From assembly GCA_910585865.1 (NCBI GenBank), contig CAJUGO010000003.1, forward strand, positions 1 through 64,000: a stretch of DNA of 64,000 bases, written 5' to 3'. The stretch comes from an uncultured Ruminococcus sp. GTDB taxonomy: Bacteria; Bacillota; Clostridia; Oscillospirales; Acutalibacteraceae. Below the pieces are notes generated by a model. It searched no databases. It saw nothing but the letters and a program-made list of their open reading frames with translations, and was not told where the DNA came from. Position numbers and translations under genes: made by a program. This document shows positions 39,732 to 49,325 of this stretch, piece by piece (position 1 is the first letter of the stretch; every line of letters starts with the position of its first letter).

Positions 39732-42671
39732 ATGAAAAGCGCAAAGAAAATTGTAAGCGTTTTTTTATCGGTAATGATGGTTGTAACTTGCATATCAGTA
39801 TCATTTACCGTGAATGCTTCAACGGGTAATTTGTGTAGTAAATACTATGCAACGAATCCGCAAAATAAGGTGGGTATTAAAAAAACAATCACCATTGACG
39901 GTGATGCAAGTGACTGGTCAGAGGACATGTTGATTGCTCAGGGGGCAGCATGGGATGTTGCAAATCACTATAAGGGCGGTCACGAAAACTGTGTACTTGA
40001 TACATATGCATTATTTGCAACTTGGGACAACAATAACCTTTATGTTGGCTGGCAAATGGTAAATACCACTGATACATGGGCTCGTTCAGGTGATGGTCCG
40101 CTTTCTGACGGAGGACGTGTACTGGATGTTCCGCTGATCCTTGCTCTCAGCGTTGACCCTACAAGCACATCTATGTCGAATAAAAATACAAACGGAGGTC
40201 CAATTTGGGGACAGAAGATGGGTCTTTCTTTTGATACTCATGTTGACCATTTGCTTTACATGAGCGGTAAGCCGGGTTTAGGCGAACCTGCTATGTTTAC
40301 TGCAGTTGATGCAAAGGGCAACACAGACTATAAAGCAGGCTGTCATACATTCAAGAGCACAGGAATTGAATATAAGATGGCAGAGACAAATATATGCTCT
40401 TCAATCTATGGTCTTAATTATTCTGAGGATCCTAATGATGTATACAATGAAGATGCGGATTGGTGTGACTATAAAACCTTTAAGGGTTCGGCAGGTACTC
40501 ACAATACTAAATATGATTCATTCTATGAAATTAAGATTCCTCTATCTTCCCTTGGCATAGATGCTTCTTACGTTGAGAAATATGGAATCGGAGCAATGCT
40601 TGTTGCAACAAGAGGCGAATCAGGTCTTGACTGCATTCCTTTTGATGATACAATGCTTGATAATGCGCTTGGCTCATACTCAAATGATCCAAGTACATCA
40701 AAAGAAAAGGATGACGAGGATGTTATAACTTCCAAGTTCGCAAGAATCGGAAATATCGGCGGAGATATACCTGATACAAGGCCGGTGCCGCAGCCTACTA
40801 CTCAGGTGACAACTACAAAGCCTGCACCTACAACAGCGCCTGCGACAACAAAACCAATTGGCGTTCAGCCTACAACAAAACCGGTACCGGTTTCCAATCT
40901 TACTGTTACTGCTACATCCAATATCTTCCCCAAAAAGACAGCAACTGTAAGTCAAAGTGCCAAGACTGTTACTGTGAGTTATGACATGAAATCTGCTATG
41001 AAGCTTGTCAACGGTCAGTTAGCTCTTACTTATGATTCATCTGTTCTTAAATTTGACCCTGCAAAGAACAGAGATATTATGCCATATATATTTAACGAGA
41101 CAACAAATCAAAAAAATAATGTTATAATGGCGGCTTTTTCTGATGTAGTTAATCTTTATGATTTTACATCATCAAAGAATTTTGTAAATGTAACGTTTGA
41201 TATTATATCCGGCGGAAATACTACTGTTGACTTAAGGGTTGAAGAGTTGTCGGTTGGATATCACAGCAATAATATTCTTAATTATAAAAATGCAGTAGTA
41301 AACAGCAGTGTTATCGATCTTTCACAAGTTCCGGGATTCACCGGTTCATCAATTTTGGGCACAACATCAATTGTATCTGATCAGGTTGCAACAACTGTAA
41401 AGCCTACAGTAGAGCCTACAACACCAATACCAACTACACAGCCTACAACAGCTCCTGTTTCTGATAAATTGAATGTAAAAGCTAGTTCAAACTTTTTCCC
41501 GACAGCATCAAAGGTGTATGATAAAAACACAAATCAGCTTACTGTTACTTACAAATTAGGTTCTAACTTTAATGTAATTGACTCACAGTGGATTCTCAAT
41601 TATGATGCTTCAAAGCTTTCTTACAGTTCTTCAAATACCGCAAAAACTGTAATGCCTAATGTTTCAAATCCTATTATTAACCGTACCAAAACGGGTCAGG
41701 TTAAAGGTACTGTATCAAATACTTCACTTTTTGATTTTAACGATGAAAAAGAGTTTGTAACAGTAGTGTTTGATGTTATTGGTACAGGTACAGCAAATAT
41801 AGATCTGAATATAGAATATCTTGGATTTGCCTACTATGATAATAATGAGAATATTCACAGAGCCTATGTTGTTGACAACGGAGAAGTAAAAAATATTAAG
41901 GAAATATCAGGATTCAGTACTGCAAAATATACTGTTGATACGGTATTTGATTACCAGGATTCAGATACTTTGAATGTCAATGCATCATCAAATTTCTTTA
42001 AATCTGCTTCAAAGACTCTTGACAAAGATGCAAAAACAGTTACGATAGCATATAAACTCCAATCCTCAATGAGTCTGATAAATTCTGAATGGGTTATTAA
42101 TTATGATCCTTCAAAGCTTGCATTTGATCCGGCCAAGAATAAGGACGCAGCAGGTAAAAGAGTTTCCCTTATGCCAAGAATTGCTAACGATTATCTGAAT
42201 ACAGATAAAGAAGGCAAATTGATTGGAAGCTTTACAAATATAAATCTATATGATTTTACAACAGAGGATGATTTTATAAAAGTTACATTTGATGTAATCG
42301 GTACAGGAAGCACGACTGTTGATCTTAATGTACAATTCCTTGGTATAGGTTATTATAAGAGCAGCAGTGAGCTTAATGAAGATTACCTTGTTGAATATGG
42401 TAAAGTTAAAGATCTTTCTTCGACTCCGGTATTTAAAGATGTAACATATAATACAAATACTGTTTTTGATCCTGATGATATAATCCTCTATGGCGATGTT
42501 AACGGTGACGGCCGTGTTAATATTTTGGATGCAACATTGATTCAAAAGCATATTGCTGAACTTGAAAAGTTAAATGAAAAGCAAATGAAAATTGCTGATG
42601 TAAATCACGACGGCAATGTAAATATCCTTGATGTTACTGAAATTCAGAAAATAGCTGCTGAGCTTATATAA
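39732..42671 (+). CDS. Secreted multimodular dockerin protein with three cohesin-like repeats
   Basis: 979 residues, ATG 39732, TTAGGAGGTTG upstream. Signal peptide about 1-29 (cut after VNA). Module 1 (about 35-345): beta-sandwich resembling CBM9/DOMON sugar-binding domains (TIDGDASDWSEDML, ALFATWDNNNLYVGWQM), with many Trp and Tyr. Then Pro/Thr linkers and three similar repeats of about 140 residues (about 385-530, 577-725, 748-915) sharing SN.FP/SNFF, Q/W.L.YD.S.L.., and N.YDF patterns, a cohesin-like fold. C-terminus (about 918-979) is a type I dockerin with DVNGDGRVNILDATLIQ and DVNHDGNVNILDVTEIQ calcium loops. The plan resembles starch-binding dockerin proteins of the Ruminococcus bromii amylosome (Sas20-like, from memory). 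It should bind glycan and dock to a cohesin scaffold. Confidence 0.85.
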   Translation: MKSAKKIVSVFLSVMMVVTCISVSFTVNASTGNLCSKYYATNPQNKVGIKKTITIDGDASDWSEDMLIAQGAAWDVANHYKGGHENCVLDTYALFATWDNNNLYVGWQMVNTTDTWARSGDGPLSDGGRVLDVPLILALSVDPTSTSMSNKNTNGGPIWGQKMGLSFDTHVDHLLYMSGKPGLGEPAMFTAVDAKGNTDYKAGCHTFKSTGIEYKMAETNICSSIYGLNYSEDPNDVYNEDADWCDYKTFKGSAGTHNTKYDSFYEIKIPLSSLGIDASYVEKYGIGAMLVATRGESGLDCIPFDDTMLDNALGSYSNDPSTSKEKDDEDVITSKFARIGNIGGDIPDTRPVPQPTTQVTTTKPAPTTAPATTKPIGVQPTTKPVPVSNLTVTATSNIFPKKTATVSQSAKTVTVSYDMKSAMKLVNGQLALTYDSSVLKFDPAKNRDIMPYIFNETTNQKNNVIMAAFSDVVNLYDFTSSKNFVNVTFDIISGGNTTVDLRVEELSVGYHSNNILNYKNAVVNSSVIDLSQVPGFTGSSILGTTSIVSDQVATTVKPTVEPTTPIPTTQPTTAPVSDKLNVKASSNFFPTASKVYDKNTNQLTVTYKLGSNFNVIDSQWILNYDASKLSYSSSNTAKTVMPNVSNPIINRTKTGQVKGTVSNTSLFDFNDEKEFVTVVFDVIGTGTANIDLNIEYLGFAYYDNNENIHRAYVVDNGEVKNIKEISGFSTAKYTVDTVFDYQDSDTLNVNASSNFFKSASKTLDKDAKTVTIAYKLQSSMSLINSEWVINYDPSKLAFDPAKNKDAAGKRVSLMPRIANDYLNTDKEGKLIGSFTNINLYDFTTEDDFIKVTFDVIGTGSTTVDLNVQFLGIGYYKSSSELNEDYLVEYGKVKDLSSTPVFKDVTYNTNTVFDPDDIILYGDVNGDGRVNILDATLIQKHIAELEKLNEKQMKIADVNHDGNVNILDVTEIQKIAAELI

Positions 42672-42707
42672 AATTTAATAAGAGGCAGTCTTCTGCTATT
42701 TTATATT

Positions 42708-42739
42708 AAATCCCGAATGTATTTCATTCGGGATTTTTT
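42708..42739 (+). terminator. Terminator of the dockerin gene
   Basis: AAATCCCGAATG (42708-42719) and CATTCGGGATTT (42725-42736), then TTTC with a T run. Confidence 0.88.
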
Positions 42740-42808
42740 CTTTGTTTTGCATATTTGGAGTATTTCTATAATATATTTTAGATATAAAATACAAAGGAGA
42801 GAAAAAAT

Positions 42809-44335
42809 ATGGAGTTTAATCAGGAGAACCGCTCGTATTGCACGCCGGTGGCAGTGCTTGACACGGTTGCCGAACAGCTTGCAGATGTTGATCTTACTCT
42901 GCCCGATTATTGTCCGGATATTGAAAAAATTTTAAAATGTACGCTTACCCCGAAAATACAGAGTAGAAGTCTTTCGGGAGGACAATTGCAGGTTGACGGA
43001 TACTGTATCGTAAATGTTCTTTATGTGGAAAGCATAAAAAGGACAATACGCTGCTGCGAGCAAAGCGTAAATTTTTCGCAGTGCTTCTCCGTTAAAGAAA
43101 CACCCGATAATCCCGTGATAATTACAAAGACAAAGTCAGAATACATAAATTGCCGAGCATTAAGTCCCCGAAGGCTGGTAATGCATGGTGCTTTTTCATT
43201 GTATGCTAAGGTGTTTGCTCAGTCAGCAGCAAATTTGTATAATCCGAGTAATGATGAATTTGAAACAAACAGGCAGACTGTGAGATGTGCGGACTTAAAA
43301 TCATTTTGTCAGGAACAGTTCAGTGTTTGTGAAGAAATTTCAGTTTCAGATAAGCCTTCAATAGAAGCAATACTTCATTCCGATGTAAGTGTTGGAATAA
43401 CAGATGCTAAAGCGGTTACGGGAAAGCTTATGCTTAACGGTGAAATTAATTTAAGAATGTTTTATCTTACTGATGTTGAATCGGGAGAAACAGGTAAAAT
43501 AGATTATTTGCTTCCTTTCAATCAGATAATAGATTGTGAGGGAATTGATGAAAACACAATAAACTGTGTAAATTGCGATATAATGTCATATGATATTCGT
43601 CTTAAAAATGATATGCTTTCTGAAAAACCATCAGTAATAATTGATGTTAAACTTTGTGTTACGGAAGAAGGCTACATTGTTAATGAAGAGGAAGTTATAA
43701 TTGATGCTTATTCAACTGCTTTTGCCTCTTTGCCTGAGTTTGAACAGATAAAAATTATAGGAGAAGCAACACCGATAAATGATTCACATATGGAAAAAGT
43801 TTCAGTAAAGGTTGACGACGGAAAAATTTCAAAGATACTTGATATTTATGTTGAGCAAATAACATCGGAAAGCAGTTTAAGTGATAAGGGGATGTGCATA
43901 AGCGGTAAAATGAATATTTGTATGCTTGCGTTAAATGAAGAAAGCATGCCTGTATTTATAGAACGTTCAGCTGATTTTGAGCATGTTTTATCGACTCCCG
44001 ATTGTAACAGTATAAAAATAGCAGGTATAAGAACGGCAAGCATAAGCTACAGATTATCTGATGACAATACAGTAGAAATAAGATGTGAGCTTAAAATAAC
44101 AGCGTCTTCGTTTAGCGAAAACAAACTAACTGTTGTAAAAAATATAAATGTATTTGAAGATAAACCTATAAAGCCCGAAAGCTGTGCGCTGACCTTGTAT
44201 TTTGCTAAAGAGGGTGAAAGTTTATGGGATATAGCAAAATCACATAATACTCGTCTTGACATGCTCATTGCTGAGAATTCAGCTGAAAAACAGACTCTGG
44301 ACTATCCTCAGATGCTGTTGATTCCAAGAATATAG
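42809..44335 (+). CDS. SipL-like SPOCS-domain protein with LysM
   Basis: 508 residues, ATG 42809, AAAGGAGAG upstream. Three SPOCS (DUF3794) domains cover most of the protein: residues about 20-160 (LADVDLTLPDYCPDIEKILKCTLTP), 165-305, and 325-430. The C-terminus is a LysM domain (YFAKEGESLWDIAKSHNTRLDMLIAENS...YPQMLLIPRI). In Clostridioides difficile SipL, of the same layout, binds SpoIVA and is needed to anchor the spore coat. SpoIVA is encoded 14 bases downstream, which strongly supports the same role. It acts on the forespore surface in the mother cell. Confidence 0.9.
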   Translation: MEFNQENRSYCTPVAVLDTVAEQLADVDLTLPDYCPDIEKILKCTLTPKIQSRSLSGGQLQVDGYCIVNVLYVESIKRTIRCCEQSVNFSQCFSVKETPDNPVIITKTKSEYINCRALSPRRLVMHGAFSLYAKVFAQSAANLYNPSNDEFETNRQTVRCADLKSFCQEQFSVCEEISVSDKPSIEAILHSDVSVGITDAKAVTGKLMLNGEINLRMFYLTDVESGETGKIDYLLPFNQIIDCEGIDENTINCVNCDIMSYDIRLKNDMLSEKPSVIIDVKLCVTEEGYIVNEEEVIIDAYSTAFASLPEFEQIKIIGEATPINDSHMEKVSVKVDDGKISKILDIYVEQITSESSLSDKGMCISGKMNICMLALNEESMPVFIERSADFEHVLSTPDCNSIKIAGIRTASISYRLSDDNTVEIRCELKITASSFSENKLTVVKNINVFEDKPIKPESCALTLYFAKEGESLWDIAKSHNTRLDMLIAENSAEKQTLDYPQMLLIPRI

Positions 44336-44348
44336 GGAGGTAAAAAAG

Positions 44349-45827
44349 ATGGATGAAAGAAATGTGTATCAGGATATCTCTCAGCGTACAGACGGAGATG
44401 TATATATAGGTGTTGTAGGTCCTGTACGAACAGGTAAATCAACTTTCATTAAACGATTTATGGATTCTCTTGTATTGCCGAATATAAGGGATGAGAACAT
44501 CTACAGAAGAACAGTCGACGAGCTGCCGCAGTCGTCTGCGGGACGAACAATTATGACTACAGAGCCAAAATTTATTCCTGAAGAATCTGTTGAGATTAAT
44601 CTGGGTAACAATGCAACCTTTAAGGTAAGAATGATAGACTGTGTAGGATATATTGTAAACAGTGCTCTCGGTTACAGCGAGGAAGACCGTCCCAGAATGG
44701 TTAAGACACCGTGGTCTGATAATGAGATTCCGTTTGATGACGCAGCAGAGATAGGTACAAAAAAAGTCATAACTGATCATTCAACCATAGGACTTGTTAT
44801 AACTACCGACGGAACCATAAGTGATATTCCACGGGAGGATTATATTGAGAGTGAACAGAGAGTAGTAAATGAACTTAAGGCAATAAACAAGCCTTTTATA
44901 ATACTTCTCAATTCAATTGACCCGGAATCTGAGCAAACAGTAAAAACTGCCGATGAGATGTCTAAGGAATATCAGGTACCTGTTTTGCCGGTAAGCTGTA
45001 TGGAATTGAGTGAAAATGAGATAAAGCGTATTCTTGCGCAGCTTCTTTTTGAATTTCCTATACGTGAAATCAAGGTTGACATACCAAAGTGGGTTGTAAA
45101 ACTTGATAAGGATCACTGGCTTAAATCAGTTGTTTTTGATGCAATTAAAAACGGAGCAAAAAAAATTGAAAAAATACGTCAGATTCAACAAACAATACAG
45201 GAGTTTTCTCAATGCGAATATATAAATGACGCTCAACTGACAAATCTTGATCTTGGAAGAGGTTATGCAACTATATCTGTTGCTATTGATCAGAGTCTGT
45301 TCTATAAGGTACTGTCGGAAGAAACAGATTTAACAATAACAGGAGAATGTGAGCTTCTTGAGTGTATTAAGAGATTGTCAAAAAAGCAGCAGGAGTTTGA
45401 CAAGATTGCTCAGGCATATGAACAGGTTAAGGAAACAGGCTACGGTATTGTAATGCCTACTATTGATGAGCTTACGCTTGATGAGCCGCAAATAATTAAG
45501 CAGAGCGGAAAGTATGGTATTCGTCTCAAAGCCAGCGCACCGTCAATTCATATGATGAAGGTATCAACTCAAACAGAGGTAACTCCCATTGTCGGTTCAG
45601 AACAGCAGTCGGAAGAACTCGTATCATATTTGCTGAAAGAATTTGAGGAAAGTCCGGAAAAAATATGGGAGAGTAACATTTTCGGAAAATCGGTTCATGA
45701 ACTTGTTAATGAAGGGCTCCATAACAAACTTTACAGAATGCCTGCTGACGCACGAAGAAGGATAGGAGAGACCATTGAAAAAATAATAAATGACGGCTGT
45801 AACGGCTTAATATGTATTATCCTTTAA
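44349..45827 (+). CDS. spoIVA: Stage IV sporulation protein A
   Basis: 492 residues, ATG 44349, GGGAGGTAAAA upstream. Walker A GPVRTGKSTFIKRFMD (about 24-40) and the TRAFAC GTPase-like fold that works as an ATPase; the middle region and the C-terminal end with NDGCNGLICIIL complete the normal length. It polymerises on the outer forespore membrane and forms the coat basement layer. Pairing with the SipL-like gene makes a dedicated coat-anchoring operon, evidence for an endospore former. Confidence 0.97.
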   Translation: MDERNVYQDISQRTDGDVYIGVVGPVRTGKSTFIKRFMDSLVLPNIRDENIYRRTVDELPQSSAGRTIMTTEPKFIPEESVEINLGNNATFKVRMIDCVGYIVNSALGYSEEDRPRMVKTPWSDNEIPFDDAAEIGTKKVITDHSTIGLVITTDGTISDIPREDYIESEQRVVNELKAINKPFIILLNSIDPESEQTVKTADEMSKEYQVPVLPVSCMELSENEIKRILAQLLFEFPIREIKVDIPKWVVKLDKDHWLKSVVFDAIKNGAKKIEKIRQIQQTIQEFSQCEYINDAQLTNLDLGRGYATISVAIDQSLFYKVLSEETDLTITGECELLECIKRLSKKQQEFDKIAQAYEQVKETGYGIVMPTIDELTLDEPQIIKQSGKYGIRLKASAPSIHMMKVSTQTEVTPIVGSEQQSEELVSYLLKEFEESPEKIWESNIFGKSVHELVNEGLHNKLYRMPADARRRIGETIEKIINDGCNGLICIIL

Positions 45828-45896
45828 TTGATTGTTAAATACAAATTATCTTTTGCAGTGTTGAAAAATTTAGTAAAATCAACAAAATAATATTCA

Positions 45897-45968
45897 CCCC
45901 ATATTTGTTATTGAAAAAATTACGGGAATAAAGTATAATATTCCTATATGTGATTAACAAATATGGGG
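45897..45968. promoter_or_regulatory. Inverted repeat bracketing the oadG promoter
   Basis: CCCCATATTTGTTA (45897-45910) and TAACAAATATGGGG (45955-45968) are perfect 14-base inverted copies 44 bases apart. Between them lie TTGAAA (45911-45916), a 17-base spacer and TATAAT (45934-45939). The left arm is upstream of the transcription start, so the repeat acts at the DNA level: a two-site operator is the simplest reading. The right arm also overlaps the GGGGG ribosome site. Confidence 0.6.
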
Positions 45969-45976
45969 GTTGTTTT

Positions 45977-46396
45977 ATGAATTTTTCCAATGTAACTTCA
46001 TTGGCCCGTACAGCAGAGTTGTCACTTGCTGAAAAAGGCATAACCTCGGCCAAGGTTGTTTTAACGGGTTTTGTTGTTGTATTTGCTATGCTGATTCTTC
46101 TGATTTTAATTATTAAGCTTTATAGCTTTATTGTTGTGAAGGCACAGCAGGGCGGAACTAAAAAGAAAGAAAAACCGGCAGCAGTTCCCTTAACATCTGA
46201 ATCCAAAAATGTTGTTCCGGCTGCTCCCGTATCGGATGATGGAGTTTCACAGGAAGTTGTTGCTGTTATTTCAGCTGCTGTTGCTTCAATGTATGGTTCT
46301 CCTGAAAAAGTAAAAATCAAGAGTATTAAAAAGTCAAATGGCGGACGTTCTGCATGGGCAAATGCCGGTATACTTGATAATACTCGCCCGTTTTAA
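45977..46396 (+). CDS. oadG: Sodium pump decarboxylase gamma subunit-like protein
   Basis: 139 residues from ATG 45977 (ATGGGGGTTG upstream). An N-terminal membrane helix (VVLTGFVVVFAMLILLILIIKLYSFI, about 27-52), a Pro/Ala-rich linker and a C-terminal region (EVVAVISAAVASMYGSPEKVKIKSIKKSN...WANAGILDNTRPF) are as in OadG/MmdD. The gene next to it codes for the beta subunit. No alpha (carboxyltransferase) or biotin carrier is close by, so the full pump needs partners elsewhere. Together they couple decarboxylation to Na+ export. Confidence 0.85.
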   Translation: MNFSNVTSLARTAELSLAEKGITSAKVVLTGFVVVFAMLILLILIIKLYSFIVVKAQQGGTKKKEKPAAVPLTSESKNVVPAAPVSDDGVSQEVVAVISAAVASMYGSPEKVKIKSIKKSNGGRSAWANAGILDNTRPF

Positions 46397-46425
46397 GGCA
46401 CAATTTTAAGGGAAAGGATGTTACT

Positions 46426-47661
46426 ATGGAAATTTTACAGGGTTTTGCAGATGCCGTAGGAGGTATTCTTGAGAGCTCCGGTCTGTTAACGCTTAATTGG
46501 CAGAATTATGTCATGATAGGTGTGTCTATTGTTTTGCTGTATCTTGCTATCAAAAAGCAGTATGAACCTCTTTTGCTTTTGCCAATTGCTTTTGGTATGC
46601 TTCTGGTAAATCTTTATCCGCAGATTATGGCTGCTCCCAGTACAGAACTTCTTACAGAAGCGCAGTGCGCTGCTCAAAATGTTGCGACATCAGGTCATGC
46701 AACAACAGTTATTAACGGTATAACTTATTATGAGAATCCGACATACGGAGGATTGTTGTACTATCTTTATCAGGGTGTTAAACTTGGTATTTATCCTCCG
46801 CTCATATTCCTTGGTATCGGCTGTATGACAGATTTTGGCCCTCTCATTGCAAATCCTAAGAGCCTTATTCTTGGTGCTGCAGCACAGATCGGTATTTTTG
46901 TTACTTTTACCGGTGCTATTTTCCTTGGTTTTACAGCTACAGAAGCGGGCGCCATCGGAATTATCGGCGGTGCTGACGGTCCTACGGCTATATATGTAAC
47001 CACTAAGCTTGCACCGCATCTACTTGGTTCAATTGCTATTGCGGCATACTCTTATATGGCGCTTGTTCCTATAATTCAGCCTCCTATTATGAAGTTGCTT
47101 ACTACTAAAAAAGAACGTTCTGTTGTAATGGAACAGCTTCGTCCTGTATCGAAACTTGAAAAAATTATGTTCCCGGTAATTGTTGTAATTATTATTGCAA
47201 TATTCCTGCCGGATGCAGCTCCTCTTGTAGGTATGCTCATGCTCGGTAATTTGTTTAAAGAATCAGGCGTTGTTGAAAGACTGGCAAAAACTGCACAGAA
47301 TGAGCTTATGAATATAATTACGATATTCCTTGGTACAACTGTCGGCGCTACTGCTTCCGGACAAAATTTTCTTACATTTGATACAATAAAAATTATTGTA
47401 CTCGGTCTTATTGCTTTTTGTATGGGCACTGCTTTTGGTATTCTTTTCGGCAAAATTATGTATAAGTTTACCGGCGGCAAGGTTAATCCTCTTATCGGTT
47501 CGGCAGGTGTATCAGCAGTACCGATGGCAGCTCGTGTTTCACAGAAGGTTGGTCAGCAGGAGAATCCCGGAAACTTCCTTTTGATGCATGCTATGGGTCC
47601 GAATGTTGCTGGTGTTATAGGTTCAGCAGTTGCAGCGGGTGTTCTTCTTAATATTGTATAA
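46426..47661 (+). CDS. oadB: Sodium-ion-translocating decarboxylase beta subunit
   Basis: 411 residues, ATG 46426, AAGGATG upstream. A multi-pass membrane protein (about 10 helices) with the conserved intramembrane segment GIIGGADGPTAIYVTTKLAPHLLG (about 180-204), where the Asp binds Na+, and the GSAGVSAVPMAARVSQKVGQQENP segment near residue 360. The N-terminal 90 residues contain an extracellular loop. Length is normal for OadB/GcdB/MmdB. It belongs to an operon with the gamma subunit. Confidence 0.95.
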   Translation: MEILQGFADAVGGILESSGLLTLNWQNYVMIGVSIVLLYLAIKKQYEPLLLLPIAFGMLLVNLYPQIMAAPSTELLTEAQCAAQNVATSGHATTVINGITYYENPTYGGLLYYLYQGVKLGIYPPLIFLGIGCMTDFGPLIANPKSLILGAAAQIGIFVTFTGAIFLGFTATEAGAIGIIGGADGPTAIYVTTKLAPHLLGSIAIAAYSYMALVPIIQPPIMKLLTTKKERSVVMEQLRPVSKLEKIMFPVIVVIIIAIFLPDAAPLVGMLMLGNLFKESGVVERLAKTAQNELMNIITIFLGTTVGATASGQNFLTFDTIKIIVLGLIAFCMGTAFGILFGKIMYKFTGGKVNPLIGSAGVSAVPMAARVSQKVGQQENPGNFLLMHAMGPNVAGVIGSAVAAGVLLNIV

Positions 47662-47683
47662 TAAATAGTTTTATATAGTTTTT

Positions 47684-47709
47684 AAAGGAAGTCTATACAG
47701 GCTTCCTTT
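47684..47709 (+). terminator. Terminator after oadB
   Basis: AAAGGAAG (47684-47691) and CTTCCTTT (47702-47709), followed by GTATTT; a weak T run. Confidence 0.55.
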
Positions 47710-47848
47710 GTATTTCCAGCAAGTATTTTGTTTATATTTCATTATTCGAATTATAATAGGTACGATATACTATATAATAAATCAGAATTATGTTGATTTT
47801 GCAGTTTTTTGCAAATAAACATATAATTGCATAAAAGGAGAATGAGAG

Positions 47849-48520
47849 ATGACAAAGAATGTTACCGTTCAAAAAATTATAGGCATTCTTTTACATAGAA
47901 TGAAGTTCATTATTCTTTCAGCTATCGTGATGGGATTATTATTTTTTATGTATTCCAAATTTATTGTGGCACCTATGTACAGCACTTCTTCTATGATTTA
48001 CGTGCAAAACTACAATGCTTCAAAAAATGGCGTTGGTGTAAACGAGGAAAATCAGAAGATGTATTCATCTGATATTAATGCTTCATCGTCGCTGGCTAAT
48101 ATATGTGTTATCCTTTTTAAGAATTCTGATGAAATGACTTCTCTTTATGACGGATGTAATGTTGATGTACAGGTTACAGACGGTACCTTTTTTATAACAT
48201 TTTCTGTTAATGGAACCGATCCGCAAAAATGCGCAAACATTGCAAATCAACTTGCTGAAGAAGCACAAAATGTATTCTCAAATCGTTTTGCGTATGGAAA
48301 GATTGGTGTAATTCGTCAGGCTCAGGTTCCGGTTGCCCCATATTCTCCAAACAATATGAAAAATACTGGTCTGGGACTTATTATTGGTCTTGTAGCAGCT
48401 TGTATTATTTCAATTCTCCTTGAGCTTATAGATTCAACTATTAAAGCTGATGATGATATACAGGAGATGTATGGTATTTCTGTATTTGCCGAAATACCGG
48501 ACTTTGAGAATCAAGGATAG
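47849..48520 (+). CDS. Wzz/CpsC-type polysaccharide co-polymerase (kinase modulator)
   Basis: 223 residues, ATG 47849, AAGGAG upstream. Wzz domain: a membrane helix near the N-terminus (FIILSAIVMGLLFFMYSKFIVAPMY, about 20-44), an external region and a second helix (NMKNTGLGLIIGLVAACIISILLELID, about 167-193). CpsC/CapA proteins activate the tyrosine kinase CpsD and control chain length of exopolysaccharide. The cytoplasmic C-terminal tail (EIPDFENQG) follows the pattern for contacting the kinase. Next gene encodes that kinase. Confidence 0.88.
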   Translation: MTKNVTVQKIIGILLHRMKFIILSAIVMGLLFFMYSKFIVAPMYSTSSMIYVQNYNASKNGVGVNEENQKMYSSDINASSSLANICVILFKNSDEMTSLYDGCNVDVQVTDGTFFITFSVNGTDPQKCANIANQLAEEAQNVFSNRFAYGKIGVIRQAQVPVAPYSPNNMKNTGLGLIIGLVAACIISILLELIDSTIKADDDIQEMYGISVFAEIPDFENQG

Positions 48521-48528
48521 GTGTCATT

Positions 48529-49248
48529 ATGAAAAAATCTTTTTTTAATAAGAAAAATGATGATAATAAAAATCAGTCCTCAGCAGTATTATTGTCTGAC
48601 AAGAATAAATTTGCCATAGTGGAGTCATATAAAGCTGCAAGAACAAACATTATGTTTTCTCTCTCCGCAGTGAATAAAAAGATTTTTGCTGTAACAAGTT
48701 ATTCAAAAGGCGAAGGTAAAAGTACCGTTTCTGCTAATCTTGCTATTTCGTTTTCCAAAATGGAGAAAAAAATTCTGCTTGTGGATTCGGATTTACGAAG
48801 ACCGAATGTGCATAATATTTTTAAGCTTGATAATGCAAATGGGTTATCCAATGTTACCGGAAATATGATAGGCTTTGATGAGGCAGTGAAACGCAATGTA
48901 TTGCCTAATCTTGATATTCTTACTTCAGGCACAATCCCGCCTAATCCTTCTGAGCTTATGTGCAGTTCAACTTTTATTGAACTTGTAGAATATATTTCTA
49001 ATGAGTATGATTATATAATTTTTGATACTCCTCCGATTGGCGTTGTTGCTGACGCATTGCTTTTAAAAGATCTTATTGCCGGTTTTGTAATTGTTGTTCG
49101 TGAGCGCTCAACTACGCACGGTGATTTGCAAAAGCTTCTTGACAGTATCAAACTTGCAGATTCCAAAGCAATAGGATTGCTTGAAGTTGGATGCTCTTAC
49201 GATTCAAAGCGAAGGAAAAAAGGTTATTACTATTACCAATATTATTAA
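48529..49248 (+). CDS. CpsD/CapB-type bacterial tyrosine kinase
   Basis: 239 residues, ATG 48529, 8 bases behind the CpsC-like gene. BY-kinase motifs: Walker A TSYSKGEGKSTVSANLA (about 61-77), Walker A' KKILLVDSDLRRPNVH (about 84-99) and Walker B YDYIIFDTPPIG (about 161-172). The C-terminus is a Tyr-rich autophosphorylation tail (KKGYYYYQYY). This pair normally controls capsule or exopolysaccharide assembly, but no glycosyltransferase or flippase genes are near, so the target is unknown. Confidence 0.92.
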   Translation: MKKSFFNKKNDDNKNQSSAVLLSDKNKFAIVESYKAARTNIMFSLSAVNKKIFAVTSYSKGEGKSTVSANLAISFSKMEKKILLVDSDLRRPNVHNIFKLDNANGLSNVTGNMIGFDEAVKRNVLPNLDILTSGTIPPNPSELMCSSTFIELVEYISNEYDYIIFDTPPIGVVADALLLKDLIAGFVIVVRERSTTHGDLQKLLDSIKLADSKAIGLLEVGCSYDSKRRKKGYYYYQYY

Positions 49249-49264
49249 TTTACAGCAATATTAT

Positions 49265-49316
49265 ACAGACTTACGTACATTATACAAAAAGATGCAAGTA
49301 AGTCTGTTTTTTTTTG
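49265..49316 (+). terminator. Terminator after the tyrosine kinase gene
   Basis: ACAGACTTAC (49265-49274) and GTAAGTCTGT (49298-49307), followed by TTTTTTTTT. Confidence 0.85.
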
Positions 49317-49325
49317 TTAATCTAA

